Below the pieces are notes generated by a model. It made no database searches, was not told where the DNA came from, and saw nothing but the letters and a program-made list of their open reading frames with translations. 7,578 nucleotides of DNA, from assembly GCA_008080925.1 (NCBI GenBank), contig VMDJ01000137.1:1-7578 (forward strand). The letters run 5' to 3'. Positions 1-6,444 of this stretch are shown here, piece after piece. The position numbers and the translations under genes are program-made. The DNA comes from Gammaproteobacteria bacterium. GTDB lineage: Bacteria > Pseudomonadota > Gammaproteobacteria > Chromatiales > Chromatiaceae. Positions within the stretch are counted from its first letter, which is position 1, and each line of letters opens with the position of its first letter.

Positions 1-250
1 GGAAGTCGCGGTTGCCGTGCTGAATAAACAGTTGAATGCCTCGATCTGAACAGGCGCGTAATGCCTGTTTGATCTCGGCGACAAAAGGCGAGTCGTCATC
101 ATCGCCAACCCAGACATCAAATAAGTCACCCAAAATATAGAGCTGATCGTTTTCCTTAAGACGTTCATTGAGTAAACGTTTGAATAACGATACAGTCTCC
201 GGATGCTCGGCGCTGAGATGCAGATCAGAGATGAAAACCTTGTCAGACAT
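1..250 (-). CDS. lpxH: UDP-2,3-diacylglucosamine diphosphatase LpxH (N-terminal part, gene runs off the left edge)
   Basis: This gene is absent from long-ORF listings because it is cut by the window edge; I translated it by hand from the reverse strand. The 83 visible residues begin MSDKVFISDLHLS and end HGNRDF. LpxH hydrolyses UDP-2,3-diacylglucosamine to lipid X and UMP at the inner face of the cytoplasmic membrane, an early step of lipid A synthesis. The visible metal-binding motifs of the calcineurin-like phosphoesterase fold are D9 and H11 (SDLH), D42 (GDLFDVW) and N80 (HGNRD), each one residue off the E. coli numbering. The remaining His ligands lie outside the window. The start at 250 is supported by the family N-terminus. 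There is no clear Shine-Dalgarno before it, and a TAGAAT hexamer lies only 6 nt upstream. It diverges from the permease gene across 57 bp. Confidence 0.95.
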   Translation of the reverse strand, partial: MSDKVFISDLHLSAEHPETVSLFKRLLNERLKENDQLYILGDLFDVWVGDDDDSPFVAEIKQALRACSDRGIQLFIQHGNRDF

Positions 251-307
251 GATTCCATTCTAAGCGAATAATGACCCGAAAAGGCTGCCATCCGGTATGC
301 TGCGCGG
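251..307. promoter_or_regulatory. Divergent intergenic region with two weak -10-like hexamers
   Basis: These 57 bp separate lpxH from the AEC permease and must hold promoter signals for at least one of them. On the minus strand TAGAAT (262 to 257) matches the -10 consensus at 5 of 6 positions and ends 6 nt before the lpxH ATG. On the plus strand TATGCT (296-301) matches at 4 of 6 and ends 6 nt before the permease ATG. Neither has a good -35 box; ATGACC at 271-276 lies 19 bp from the plus hexamer. Neither start codon has a convincing Shine-Dalgarno. If these hexamers are used, both transcripts would be nearly leaderless. The hexamers could equally be chance matches. Confidence 0.25.
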
Positions 308-1177
308 ATGTCGCAAGTCATCTCCATTATCTTTCCGATCTTCGCTATCGTTTTGGCCGGTTTTTTGTATGCCCGGTACCGCGGTACGGACATGGTGGCG
401 GCGAATCGACTGAATATCGAGATCTTCACGCCGGCGTTGATTTTTAGCATCCTCAGTAGCGAGGGCTTTGATCTGGTTCAGTATGCTGATCTGGCAATCG
501 GCACAGCCATTGTGGTCTTGGGTACGGGCTTGCTTGTGTGGCCACTGACTCGTTTGTTTAATTGGCCGCTGCCTGTTTTCTTACCACCTATGATGTTCAA
601 CAACTCTGGCAATATGGGCTTGCCATTGGCCTTGTTTGCCTTTGGTGAAAAAGCGCTGCCTGCCGCAATGATCATGTTCTTGGTTGAGAACACACTGCAC
701 TTCAGTGTGGGTAATGGCATCGTGACTAAATCGTTTAGTCCGTTAAAGTTGTTACGTATGCCAATGCTGGTGGCGACCTTTGCAGGTATCGCGGTCAGTA
801 TGACGCAATTTCCGATCTGGTCACCGTTGGCCAAATCAATCGATTTACTCGGTGAGATCTGTATCCCTTTGATGTTGTTCTCGCTTGGCGTGCGCATGAC
901 CGGGGTTAATTTAAAAGATTGGCAAATTGGCTTAACCGGCGCTGTATTAGGGCCTGCAGTGAGTGTGGCAATTGCTGTTGCTATTCTGCCGTGGCTTAAC
1001 TTATCTGAACTTGAAACGGCACAGTTGATTGTGTTTGCTGCCCTGCCTCCTGCGGTACTGAATTACCTTGTCGCCGAGCGTTACGATATCGATCCGCCAC
1101 GAGTAGCCGCCATCGTTTTATTGGGCAATCTTGCCAGTGTGGTGGTTATTCCACTTGCCTTGCTTTGGGTTCTCTAG
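308..1177 (+). CDS. AEC (auxin efflux carrier) family permease
   Basis: A 289-residue, very hydrophobic protein that I place in the AEC transporter family (Mem_trans fold). Bacterial members are often annotated as malate, malonate or other organic-anion permeases; the substrate cannot be read from sequence. Hydrophobic segments run through nearly the whole length, roughly at residues 4-22, 38-52, 60-80, 88-112, 115-132, 150-168, 176-195, 207-230, 238-255 and 265-288, consistent with an eight- to ten-helix inner-membrane protein. The family signature NNSGNMGLPLALFAFG is at residues 98-113, and ALPPAVLNYLVAERY (residues 245-259) is the matching motif of the second half. The length is slightly short but normal for the family. 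The start at 308 is the only sensible in-frame ATG, though its ribosome site is weak (GCGCGG). It is followed after 6 nt by the nuclease gene, so the two are very probably co-transcribed. Confidence 0.88.
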   Translation: MSQVISIIFPIFAIVLAGFLYARYRGTDMVAANRLNIEIFTPALIFSILSSEGFDLVQYADLAIGTAIVVLGTGLLVWPLTRLFNWPLPVFLPPMMFNNSGNMGLPLALFAFGEKALPAAMIMFLVENTLHFSVGNGIVTKSFSPLKLLRMPMLVATFAGIAVSMTQFPIWSPLAKSIDLLGEICIPLMLFSLGVRMTGVNLKDWQIGLTGAVLGPAVSVAIAVAILPWLNLSELETAQLIVFAALPPAVLNYLVAERYDIDPPRVAAIVLLGNLASVVVIPLALLWVL

Positions 1178-1183
1178 GGTGTT

Positions 1184-2602
1184 ATGCCGGTGTTCGACTC
1201 AGATCGGTTTCCGATCCTCGCTTACGTTGATTTAGAAACCACAGGCACCCGTCCAAAGGGTGATCGAATCACCGAGATCGCTATCATTCGTGTTGAACAT
1301 GGTGAGGAAGTCGCACGATGGTCCTCTTTGGTTGATCCGGAAGTCCCGATTCCTGAATACATTAAATCCTTAACCGGCATTGATGATGCGATGGTCAGAT
1401 CAGCTCCAGCCTTTGGTCAGCTATTGGATGATGTGCAAGATTTGTTTAAAGACGCCACGTTAGTCGCACATAACGCAAACTTTGATGCCGGATTTTTACG
1501 GCATGCATTTGAGCGACATGGGCAGCCGTTTGATTATCCGGTGTTGTGTACGGTGAAGCTGTCGCGACGTTTATACCCATCACTCAAGCGTCATGGACTA
1601 GATGCCTTGATGGCGATTCATGGCTTAGATGAAGAGGGTGATCGACATCGTGCGATGACTGATACCGCCTTGTTACCGCAATTGGTGCAGTGCTGTGTCA
1701 ATGAGCATGGCGTTGATCAGGTTGAAGCGGCTTTTGCTGCGCAAACGCAACGCACAAGCTTGCCATCGCAACTTGATGAATCGTTGCTCAATGAGATGCC
1801 CAAAAGCCCGGGTGTGTATCTTTTTTATGGCGATAAGAACAGCTTGTTATATGTCGGTAAAAGTGTCGATATCCGCTCGCGAGTGATGTCGCACTTCAGT
1901 GATGCAAAGCGTAATGATAAAGAGCAGCGGCTATCTCAAGCGGTGCGGGATATTCAATGGCAATCGACCTCCGGCGAGCTGAGCGCCTTGTTACTTGAGT
2001 CGCGTATGGTGAAAGAGCTGTCACCCATCTATAACCGTCGATTACGTCGTCATAAGTCCTTATTCAGTTGGTATTGGGCATTCGATGACAAGGCGCCAAA
2101 GTTGTTAGATCTGGCGAAAGATGACCAGTATGACTTTGAGCATCAGTATGGTTTGTACCGAAACCCAAGCGCGGCAACCAAAGCACTACGAAGTGCCGCT
2201 AATGAGCATGAGCTTTGTAAAAAGGTCTTGGGTTTGGAGAAAGGTAAGGGCGCTTGTTTTGCCTATCAGTTAAAGAAATGCAAAGGCGCTTGTGTCGGTG
2301 ATGAGCCGATCATGCAGCACAATTTGCGTGTGGCAGAAGTTTTGCTACCAATGAAACTGGAAGGCTGGCCTTACGATGGCCCTATTGCGGTAGAAGAGCA
2401 CAATGTCGAGCAAGATCTACATCACTATCTAGTGTTTGATCAGTGGCGCTATATGGGGGAGTTTGATTGGGAGACTGATCGAGATGCTATGTTGAATGCT
2501 GAGCCTGAACCGCTAGATTTAGATACCTATAAGATATTGCGCAGCTATTTAAAAAAGCATTCGCATCAGATTAAATCTCTGGGTATAAAAAAGCCCGCCT
2601 AA
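1184..2602 (+). CDS. DEDDh exonuclease fused to UvrC/Cho-like GIY-YIG endonuclease with four-cysteine cluster
   Basis: A 472-residue fusion. Residues about 10-185 form a DnaQ-type 3'-5' exonuclease: Exo I D16/E18 (VDLETTG), Exo II D101 (HNANFD) and Exo III H155 and D160 (HRAMTD), so all DEDDh catalytic residues are present. Residues about 203-290 form a GIY-YIG domain like the UvrC N-terminus: GVY at 210-212, YVGKS at 223-227, R231, E272 (LLLES) and N284. C345, C358, C366 and C370 then have spacing close to the UvrC cysteine cluster, which is reported to hold a [4Fe-4S] centre in E. coli. The UvrC RNase H and helix-hairpin-helix parts are absent, so it is nearer to Cho. Similar fusions are often named DNA polymerase III epsilon; a DNA repair role is inferred. 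The AGGG ribosome site overlaps the permease stop, which suggests translational coupling. Its last codons lie in the terminator hairpin. Confidence 0.9.
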   Translation: MPVFDSDRFPILAYVDLETTGTRPKGDRITEIAIIRVEHGEEVARWSSLVDPEVPIPEYIKSLTGIDDAMVRSAPAFGQLLDDVQDLFKDATLVAHNANFDAGFLRHAFERHGQPFDYPVLCTVKLSRRLYPSLKRHGLDALMAIHGLDEEGDRHRAMTDTALLPQLVQCCVNEHGVDQVEAAFAAQTQRTSLPSQLDESLLNEMPKSPGVYLFYGDKNSLLYVGKSVDIRSRVMSHFSDAKRNDKEQRLSQAVRDIQWQSTSGELSALLLESRMVKELSPIYNRRLRRHKSLFSWYWAFDDKAPKLLDLAKDDQYDFEHQYGLYRNPSAATKALRSAANEHELCKKVLGLEKGKGACFAYQLKKCKGACVGDEPIMQHNLRVAEVLLPMKLEGWPYDGPIAVEEHNVEQDLHHYLVFDQWRYMGEFDWETDRDAMLNAEPEPLDLDTYKILRSYLKKHSHQIKSLGIKKPA

Positions 2603-2613
2603 GCGGGCTTTTT
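2588..2613. terminator. Bidirectional intrinsic terminator overlapping the nuclease stop codon
   Basis: The GC stem GCCCGC (2593-2598) pairs with GCGGGC (2603-2608) around a CTAA loop. A flanking run of five A (2588-2592) pairs with five T (2609-2613), giving an 11-bp perfect stem. Each strand reads G+C stem then a T run, so it should stop the rightward nuclease transcript and also the leftward cyclophilin transcript, whose stop codon lies 17 nt away. The nuclease stop TAA (2600-2602) sits in the loop, so its last codons (Lys-Lys-Pro-Ala) are encoded by the stem. Confidence 0.92.
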
Positions 2614-2630
2614 ATTCAGCTACTTGAGAA

Positions 2631-3116
2631 TTAACTTAAAGTTGCTGACTCGATGATCACTGGCTCAACAGGAACGTCTGAGTGACCCGCTGCATTGCCG
2701 GTCGCCACGTCTTTGATCTTGTTAACGACATCCATACCATCGGTTACTTTACCGAATACACAGTAGCCCCAGCCGTCTTGGCCTGGGTAGTCAAGGAAAC
2801 TGTTGTTGCTCACATTGATAAAGAACTGAGCGGTCGCTGAGTGTGGTGCCATGGTGCGCGCCATTGCGATAGTGCCAGCCTCATTCTTCAAACCATTGTT
2901 GGCTTCATTCTCAACAGGCTCACGTGTTTCTTTTTGATCCATATCTGGGGTGAAACCACCACCTTGAATCATGAAGTTGTTGATGACGCGGTGAAAGATA
3001 GTGCCGTCGAAGAAACCATCGGTGACATATTGCTCGAAGTTGGCAACGGTTTTAGGCGCTGCTGCTGCATCAAGCTCGATAACGATATCGCCGAAGTTGG
3101 TTTTTAAAGTAACCAT
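2631..3116 (-). CDS. ppiB: Cytosolic peptidyl-prolyl cis-trans isomerase B (cyclophilin)
   Basis: A 161-residue single-domain cyclophilin, close to the 164 residues of E. coli PpiB. It catalyses cis-trans isomerisation of Xaa-Pro bonds and has no signal peptide, so it should act in the cytoplasm. Active-site residues are visible: R43, F48, M49 and Q51 in FHRVINNFMIQGGGF (41-55), Q97 and F99 in AQFFIN, and F121 in VFGKV. The replacement of the eukaryotic active-site Trp region by WGYCVFG is usual for bacterial enzymes. The start is fixed by a good ribosome site (AAGGA, 7 nt upstream). It lies 12 nt after the stop of the exported paralogue, so the two form an operon, and it ends at the bidirectional terminator. 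Confidence 0.95.
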   Translation of the reverse strand: MVTLKTNFGDIVIELDAAAAPKTVANFEQYVTDGFFDGTIFHRVINNFMIQGGGFTPDMDQKETREPVENEANNGLKNEAGTIAMARTMAPHSATAQFFINVSNNSFLDYPGQDGWGYCVFGKVTDGMDVVNKIKDVATGNAAGHSDVPVEPVIIESATLS

Positions 3117-3128
3117 GTGTCTGTCCTT

Positions 3129-3689
3129 TTATAAACGTGTAATTGATTGAATGAGGATTGGGGTAACGGGTACATCCCCGCGGCCGTCTTTACGGGTAGT
3201 TTTTTCATTCGCGATGAAATCCACGACGTCCATGCCATCGGTCACCATGCCGAAGACGGCATAGCCCCATTTGTTTTCAGCACCATTGAGAAAGTCATTG
3301 GTTTTGTGATTGATAAAGAATTGCGAGGTCGCAGTATGTGGACTGTTAGTGCGCGCCATGGCAATGCTGCCGCGTACATTCTTTAAGCCATTCTTTGACT
3401 CATTCTTAATAGAAGCGTTAGTCGTCTTCTTATCCATATCAGGGGTGAGGCCGCCACCTTGGATCATGAAGTCACGGATCACGCGATGGAAAATTGTGCC
3501 GTTGTAAAAACCGCTATCGACATACTCAAGAAAGTTAGCAACAGATAGCGGGGCTTTGTCGGCATTCAAAGAGACAGTGATGTCACCCATGGTGGTTTTA
3601 ATCAGTACCTTTGGGTTCTCATGATGTGCAGCTTGGGCGCTCATCATCAGCACAGCGGTAAGGAGAAGTGATTTCAGCAAAGCTTTCAT
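3129..3689 (-). CDS. ppiA: Exported peptidyl-prolyl cis-trans isomerase (PpiA-type cyclophilin)
   Basis: A 186-residue cyclophilin with an N-terminal signal peptide: basic start MKALLK, hydrophobic core LLLTAVLMM, then SAQAAHH, so cleavage is likely after residue 20 (AQA). There is no lipobox cysteine, so the product should be a soluble periplasmic isomerase like E. coli PpiA. Catalytic residues are intact: R69, F74, M75 and Q77 in FHRVIRDFMIQGGG, Q123 and F125 in SQFFIN, and F146 in VFGMV. By a hand count about 55% of aligned residues match the downstream ppiB product, which suggests a local duplication or a shared ancestor. An AGGA lies 11 nt before the ATG, a rather long spacing. It diverges from cysS across 125 bp and is the first gene of the cyclophilin pair. 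Confidence 0.92.
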   Translation of the reverse strand: MKALLKSLLLTAVLMMSAQAAHHENPKVLIKTTMGDITVSLNADKAPLSVANFLEYVDSGFYNGTIFHRVIRDFMIQGGGLTPDMDKKTTNASIKNESKNGLKNVRGSIAMARTNSPHTATSQFFINHKTNDFLNGAENKWGYAVFGMVTDGMDVVDFIANEKTTRKDGRGDVPVTPILIQSITRL

Positions 3690-3775
3690 CGCGGCAATTT
3701 TCCTAAATTCGAAAAGAGTACGCAGTGTACAGATTCAACCCCAATCAAAAAACCGGGAAAGTGCTGAAAATCCGG

Positions 3776-3781
3776 TAGAAT
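3776..3781 (+). promoter_or_regulatory. Candidate -10 box for cysS
   Basis: TAGAAT matches the sigma-70 -10 consensus at 5 of 6 positions and lies 33 nt before the cysS ATG, which would give a leader of about 26-28 nt. No good -35 hexamer is found 16-18 bp upstream, so support is limited. No T-box, attenuator hairpin or other leader structure is visible in the short untranslated region. Confidence 0.3.
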
Positions 3782-3814
3782 TGCTGCCCAATTTGTACCT
3801 CAAGCCGTATTTCC

Positions 3815-5194
3815 ATGTTGAAAATCTACAACGACCTCTCTCGCAGCAAAGAAACCTTTGAGCCGCTTCAGCCGGGCAAGGTGAATCTGTATGTCTGTGG
3901 CATGACGGTGTATGACCTCTGTCACTTGGGTCATGCGCGCGTGATGGTGGTTTTTGATGTGGTCTATCGCTATCTCAAGGCTGTGGGTTATGACGTGACC
4001 TATATCCGAAACATCACAGATATCGACGACAAGATTATCAATCGTGCGAATGAGAATGGTGAACCTTTTCATGAGCTGACTGAGCGTTTCATTCAAGCCA
4101 TGCACGAGGACTCAGATGCCTTAGGCATCATTCCACCGGATGCTGAGCCGAAAGCGACCGACCACATTGCTGAGATCATTAGCATGTGTGAAAAGTTGAT
4201 CGAGAAGGGTCACGCCTATGTCGCAGATAACGGTGATGTGTATTACGACGTGTATAGCTTTCCAACCTACGGCAAGCTTTCTGGTAAGTCGTTAGACGAT
4301 CTGCAAGCCGGTGCGCGTGTTGAGCCGGGTGATGTTAAACGTAACCCACTGGATTTCGCGTTATGGAAATCAGCTAAGCCCGATGAGCCTTCATGGCAGT
4401 CACCTTGGGGTGATGGTCGTCCGGGTTGGCACATTGAGTGTTCAGCGATGTCGACCAAAGCACTTGGCGATACCTTTGATATTCACGGTGGCGGCGCTGA
4501 TCTGACCTTCCCGCATCACGAGAATGAGATTGCACAATCCGAAGGCGCAACCGGTCATCCGTTTGTGAAGTACTGGATGCATAACGGCTTTGTGCGTATT
4601 AATGACGAGAAGATGTCGAAGTCACTTGGTAACTTCTTTACCGTGCGTGAGATTCTCGAGCGTTACCAAGCGGAAGAAGTGCGCTACTTCATTTTGACCA
4701 GTCAGTACCGCAGCCCACTGAACTACAGTGATGAGCATCTGGATAACGCACGTAATGCCTTAACGCGTTTTTACACGGCACTGCGCGGCTTGCCAGAGGC
4801 GACGCCAACCGCAGATACCCAGTTTGAGAAAGACTTCCATGCAGCAATGCAGGATGACTTCAATACGCCTGAGGCTTTAGCGACCTTATTTGAATTAGTG
4901 CGCGAGATTAATCGTGTGCGTGCTGAGGATGAGGCGGCTGCTGCGTCATTAGGTGCCTTGTTACGCCAGTTAGGTGATCTGATCGGTATTCTGCAAAGTG
5001 ATGCGGAGAGTTATCTGCGTGGCGGTGCGAGTGCAAACGACGGCGATGCTGAGATTGATGCTTTGGTTGCACAGCGTAATGAAGCGAAAGCCAACAAAGA
5101 CTGGGGCACCGCGGATGAGATCCGTAACAAGCTACAAGAGATGGGTATCGTATTGGAAGATGGTCCAAGCGGTACCACTTGGCGTCGAGGCTAA
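3815..5194 (+). CDS. cysS: Cysteinyl-tRNA synthetase
   Basis: A 459-residue class I aminoacyl-tRNA synthetase (461 in E. coli) that charges tRNA-Cys with cysteine in the cytoplasm. The HIGH motif appears as HLGH at residues 37-40 and KMSKS is at 266-270. The zinc ligands that select cysteine over other amino acids are C28 (YVCGM), C209 (IECS), H234 and E238 (PHHENE), at the same residue numbers as in E. coli. Residues 291-459 form the helical anticodon-binding region, and the typical end DGPSGTTWR is present. The start at 3815 is set by the conserved N-terminus; no clear Shine-Dalgarno precedes it. The next gene begins 3 nt after the stop, so cysS is the first gene of a probable two-gene operon. 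Confidence 0.97.
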   Translation: MLKIYNDLSRSKETFEPLQPGKVNLYVCGMTVYDLCHLGHARVMVVFDVVYRYLKAVGYDVTYIRNITDIDDKIINRANENGEPFHELTERFIQAMHEDSDALGIIPPDAEPKATDHIAEIISMCEKLIEKGHAYVADNGDVYYDVYSFPTYGKLSGKSLDDLQAGARVEPGDVKRNPLDFALWKSAKPDEPSWQSPWGDGRPGWHIECSAMSTKALGDTFDIHGGGADLTFPHHENEIAQSEGATGHPFVKYWMHNGFVRINDEKMSKSLGNFFTVREILERYQAEEVRYFILTSQYRSPLNYSDEHLDNARNALTRFYTALRGLPEATPTADTQFEKDFHAAMQDDFNTPEALATLFELVREINRVRAEDEAAAASLGALLRQLGDLIGILQSDAESYLRGGASANDGDAEIDALVAQRNEAKANKDWGTADEIRNKLQEMGIVLEDGPSGTTWRRG

Positions 5195-5197
5195 TTA

Positions 5198-5542
5198 ATG
5201 GCCAATAACAAGCTATTTAAGGTCTTTTACAAAGACTATGTGAATGACGTCTCGATCAAGTCATCAGAGCCGGGTGAGCTGTCGGGAGATCGGATTGCGC
5301 CTTTAGCTGAGGTGTTACTTCAGCATGCGGATAACTTCTTAGGCATTTATGACGGCAAAGATACCTTGCTGCAGGCTTATCTCGATGATGATGAGCAGAC
5401 AGTGTTTCTTGAGCTGCAATATCACGAGCAACAAGGCTGCTTGCAGCTAAAGCTACCTTGGGCTGATGCCTTTGATATTTTGGCGAACTTGCCGGCAGAA
5501 TTTAGCGACGAGCTGTTACCTGACGCGAAATATATCGGTTAA
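5198..5542 (+). CDS. Small acidic protein of unknown function, coupled to cysS
   Basis: A 114-residue protein that I do not recognise. It is rich in Asp and Glu, has no signal peptide or membrane segment, and has a single Cys (C81). It reads as a mixed alpha/beta domain: a strand at residues 5-12, a helix at 31-45, a strand and loop FLGIYDGKDT at 47-56, LLQAYLDDD, strands VFLELQYH and CLQLKLPW at 69-88, then a short helix and an LPAEFSDELLPDA tail. Support for a real gene comes from its position 3 nt after the cysS stop, from a GAGG ribosome site 7 nt before the ATG inside the end of cysS, and from balanced protein composition. Its stop overlaps that of the converging rhodanese gene. Co-translation with cysS suggests steady housekeeping expression, but its role is unknown. 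Confidence 0.8.
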   Translation: MANNKLFKVFYKDYVNDVSIKSSEPGELSGDRIAPLAEVLLQHADNFLGIYDGKDTLLQAYLDDDEQTVFLELQYHEQQGCLQLKLPWADAFDILANLPAEFSDELLPDAKYIG

Positions 5543-6369
5543 ACCGTCGCGACGGGTCGTTGTGGATCGCGGATCCATTCACTCCACGAGCCGGCATAGA
5601 GCAAGGCACCTTCAATCCCAGCAACCTCCATCGCGAGGATGCTTTGGCAGGCCGTAATGCCCGAGCCACACATGCAGATGTGTGTGTTCTTATCCTTTAC
5701 AACACCTTCGTAGAGCTTGCGCAGTGCTTCTGGGCTTTTAAATACGCCTTCACTGGTGGTGTTTTCAGTAAGCGGTATATTCACTGCCGATGGGACATGT
5801 CCAGCAACTGGATCTAAGGGTTCGATCTCGCCACGAAAACGTTCTGCGGCTCGCACATCAACTAACACAGCATCGCATTTAGTGAGTAAGGCGCTAACCG
5901 CTGAGGTGCTTAGCCACATCGCATCGTTTGGGGTCGCTTGATAGGTGGTGGGTGTGTACTCAGGCTCAATGCTCTCCATCAAACCATCAGCGTCTTGCCA
6001 AGCTTGCCAACCGCCATCGAGTACCGCGACTTTCTCGTGGCCCAACCAACGCAGAAGCCACCATAAGCGCGCAGCGAAGGCGCCTTGTAGGTCGTCATAA
6101 ACCACTACAGAGGAATCGGGCGTGATGCCATGAGCGCCAAGCCAGTTCATCAGGTGTTGTGCATCGGGTAGGGGGTGACGACCACTGGTTTCTGTAATTG
6201 GGGATGCAAGAACATCATCCATGTGCGCATAGATGGCGCCGGCGATATGCAGCTTTTGATAGCGCTGAGGGCCTTTCTCGGGTTTGTTCAGGTCAAAGCG
6301 AACGTCAATGACGACATGCTCATTTAAGCTTTCTTGTAATGTTTGAACACTGATCAGTGGCGATGTCAT
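5539..6369 (-). CDS. sseA: Two-domain rhodanese sulfurtransferase (3-mercaptopyruvate sulfurtransferase type)
   Basis: A 276-residue cytoplasmic protein with two rhodanese domains. The N-terminal domain (about 5-125) is the usual inactive copy, with VVVYDD at 88-93 where the catalytic loop would be. The C-terminal domain (about 155-272) carries the catalytic loop CGSGITA with C234, followed by GSWSEWI. A loop of the CGSGxTA kind is typical of mercaptopyruvate sulfurtransferases, whereas thiosulfate enzymes usually have CRxGxT. The enzyme would take sulfur onto C234 as a persulfide and pass it to thiols or cyanide. The substrate-site Arg of the RFRGE motif (R177/R179) is present, but the second Arg of the PEPR motif in human MST is not. 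The start is supported by AAGGA 6 nt upstream. Its end overlaps the convergent small gene by 4 bp. Confidence 0.9.
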   Translation of the reverse strand: MTSPLISVQTLQESLNEHVVIDVRFDLNKPEKGPQRYQKLHIAGAIYAHMDDVLASPITETSGRHPLPDAQHLMNWLGAHGITPDSSVVVYDDLQGAFAARLWWLLRWLGHEKVAVLDGGWQAWQDADGLMESIEPEYTPTTYQATPNDAMWLSTSAVSALLTKCDAVLVDVRAAERFRGEIEPLDPVAGHVPSAVNIPLTENTTSEGVFKSPEALRKLYEGVVKDKNTHICMCGSGITACQSILAMEVAGIEGALLYAGSWSEWIRDPQRPVATV

Positions 6370-6444
6370 AGGTTTTCCTTTTTCGCGCAGTGTTGGCGAG
6401 AATGGGTAATGAGTAAAGTGATTTTTAAATGCTGGGGGTAATGC

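Noticed and set aside
478..897. 139-residue minus-strand open frame opposite the AEC permease
   Set aside because: It lies entirely over a clear permease gene and shows no protein-like features of its own.
2841..3107. 88-residue plus-strand open frame opposite ppiB
   Set aside because: It is antisense to a well-conserved cyclophilin, and its translation has no domain character. I read it as a shadow frame.
3718..3732. Imperfect dyad GTACGCAGTGTAC upstream of the ppiA-type gene, considered as an operator
   Set aside because: Only the outer GTAC arms and one inner pair match; I know of no regulator with this site, and it is within chance expectation.
3782..3814. Possible T-box or cysteine-responsive leader before cysS
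   Set aside because: The gap is too short and no specifier stem or antiterminator hairpin is visible; T-box control would also be unusual in gammaproteobacteria.
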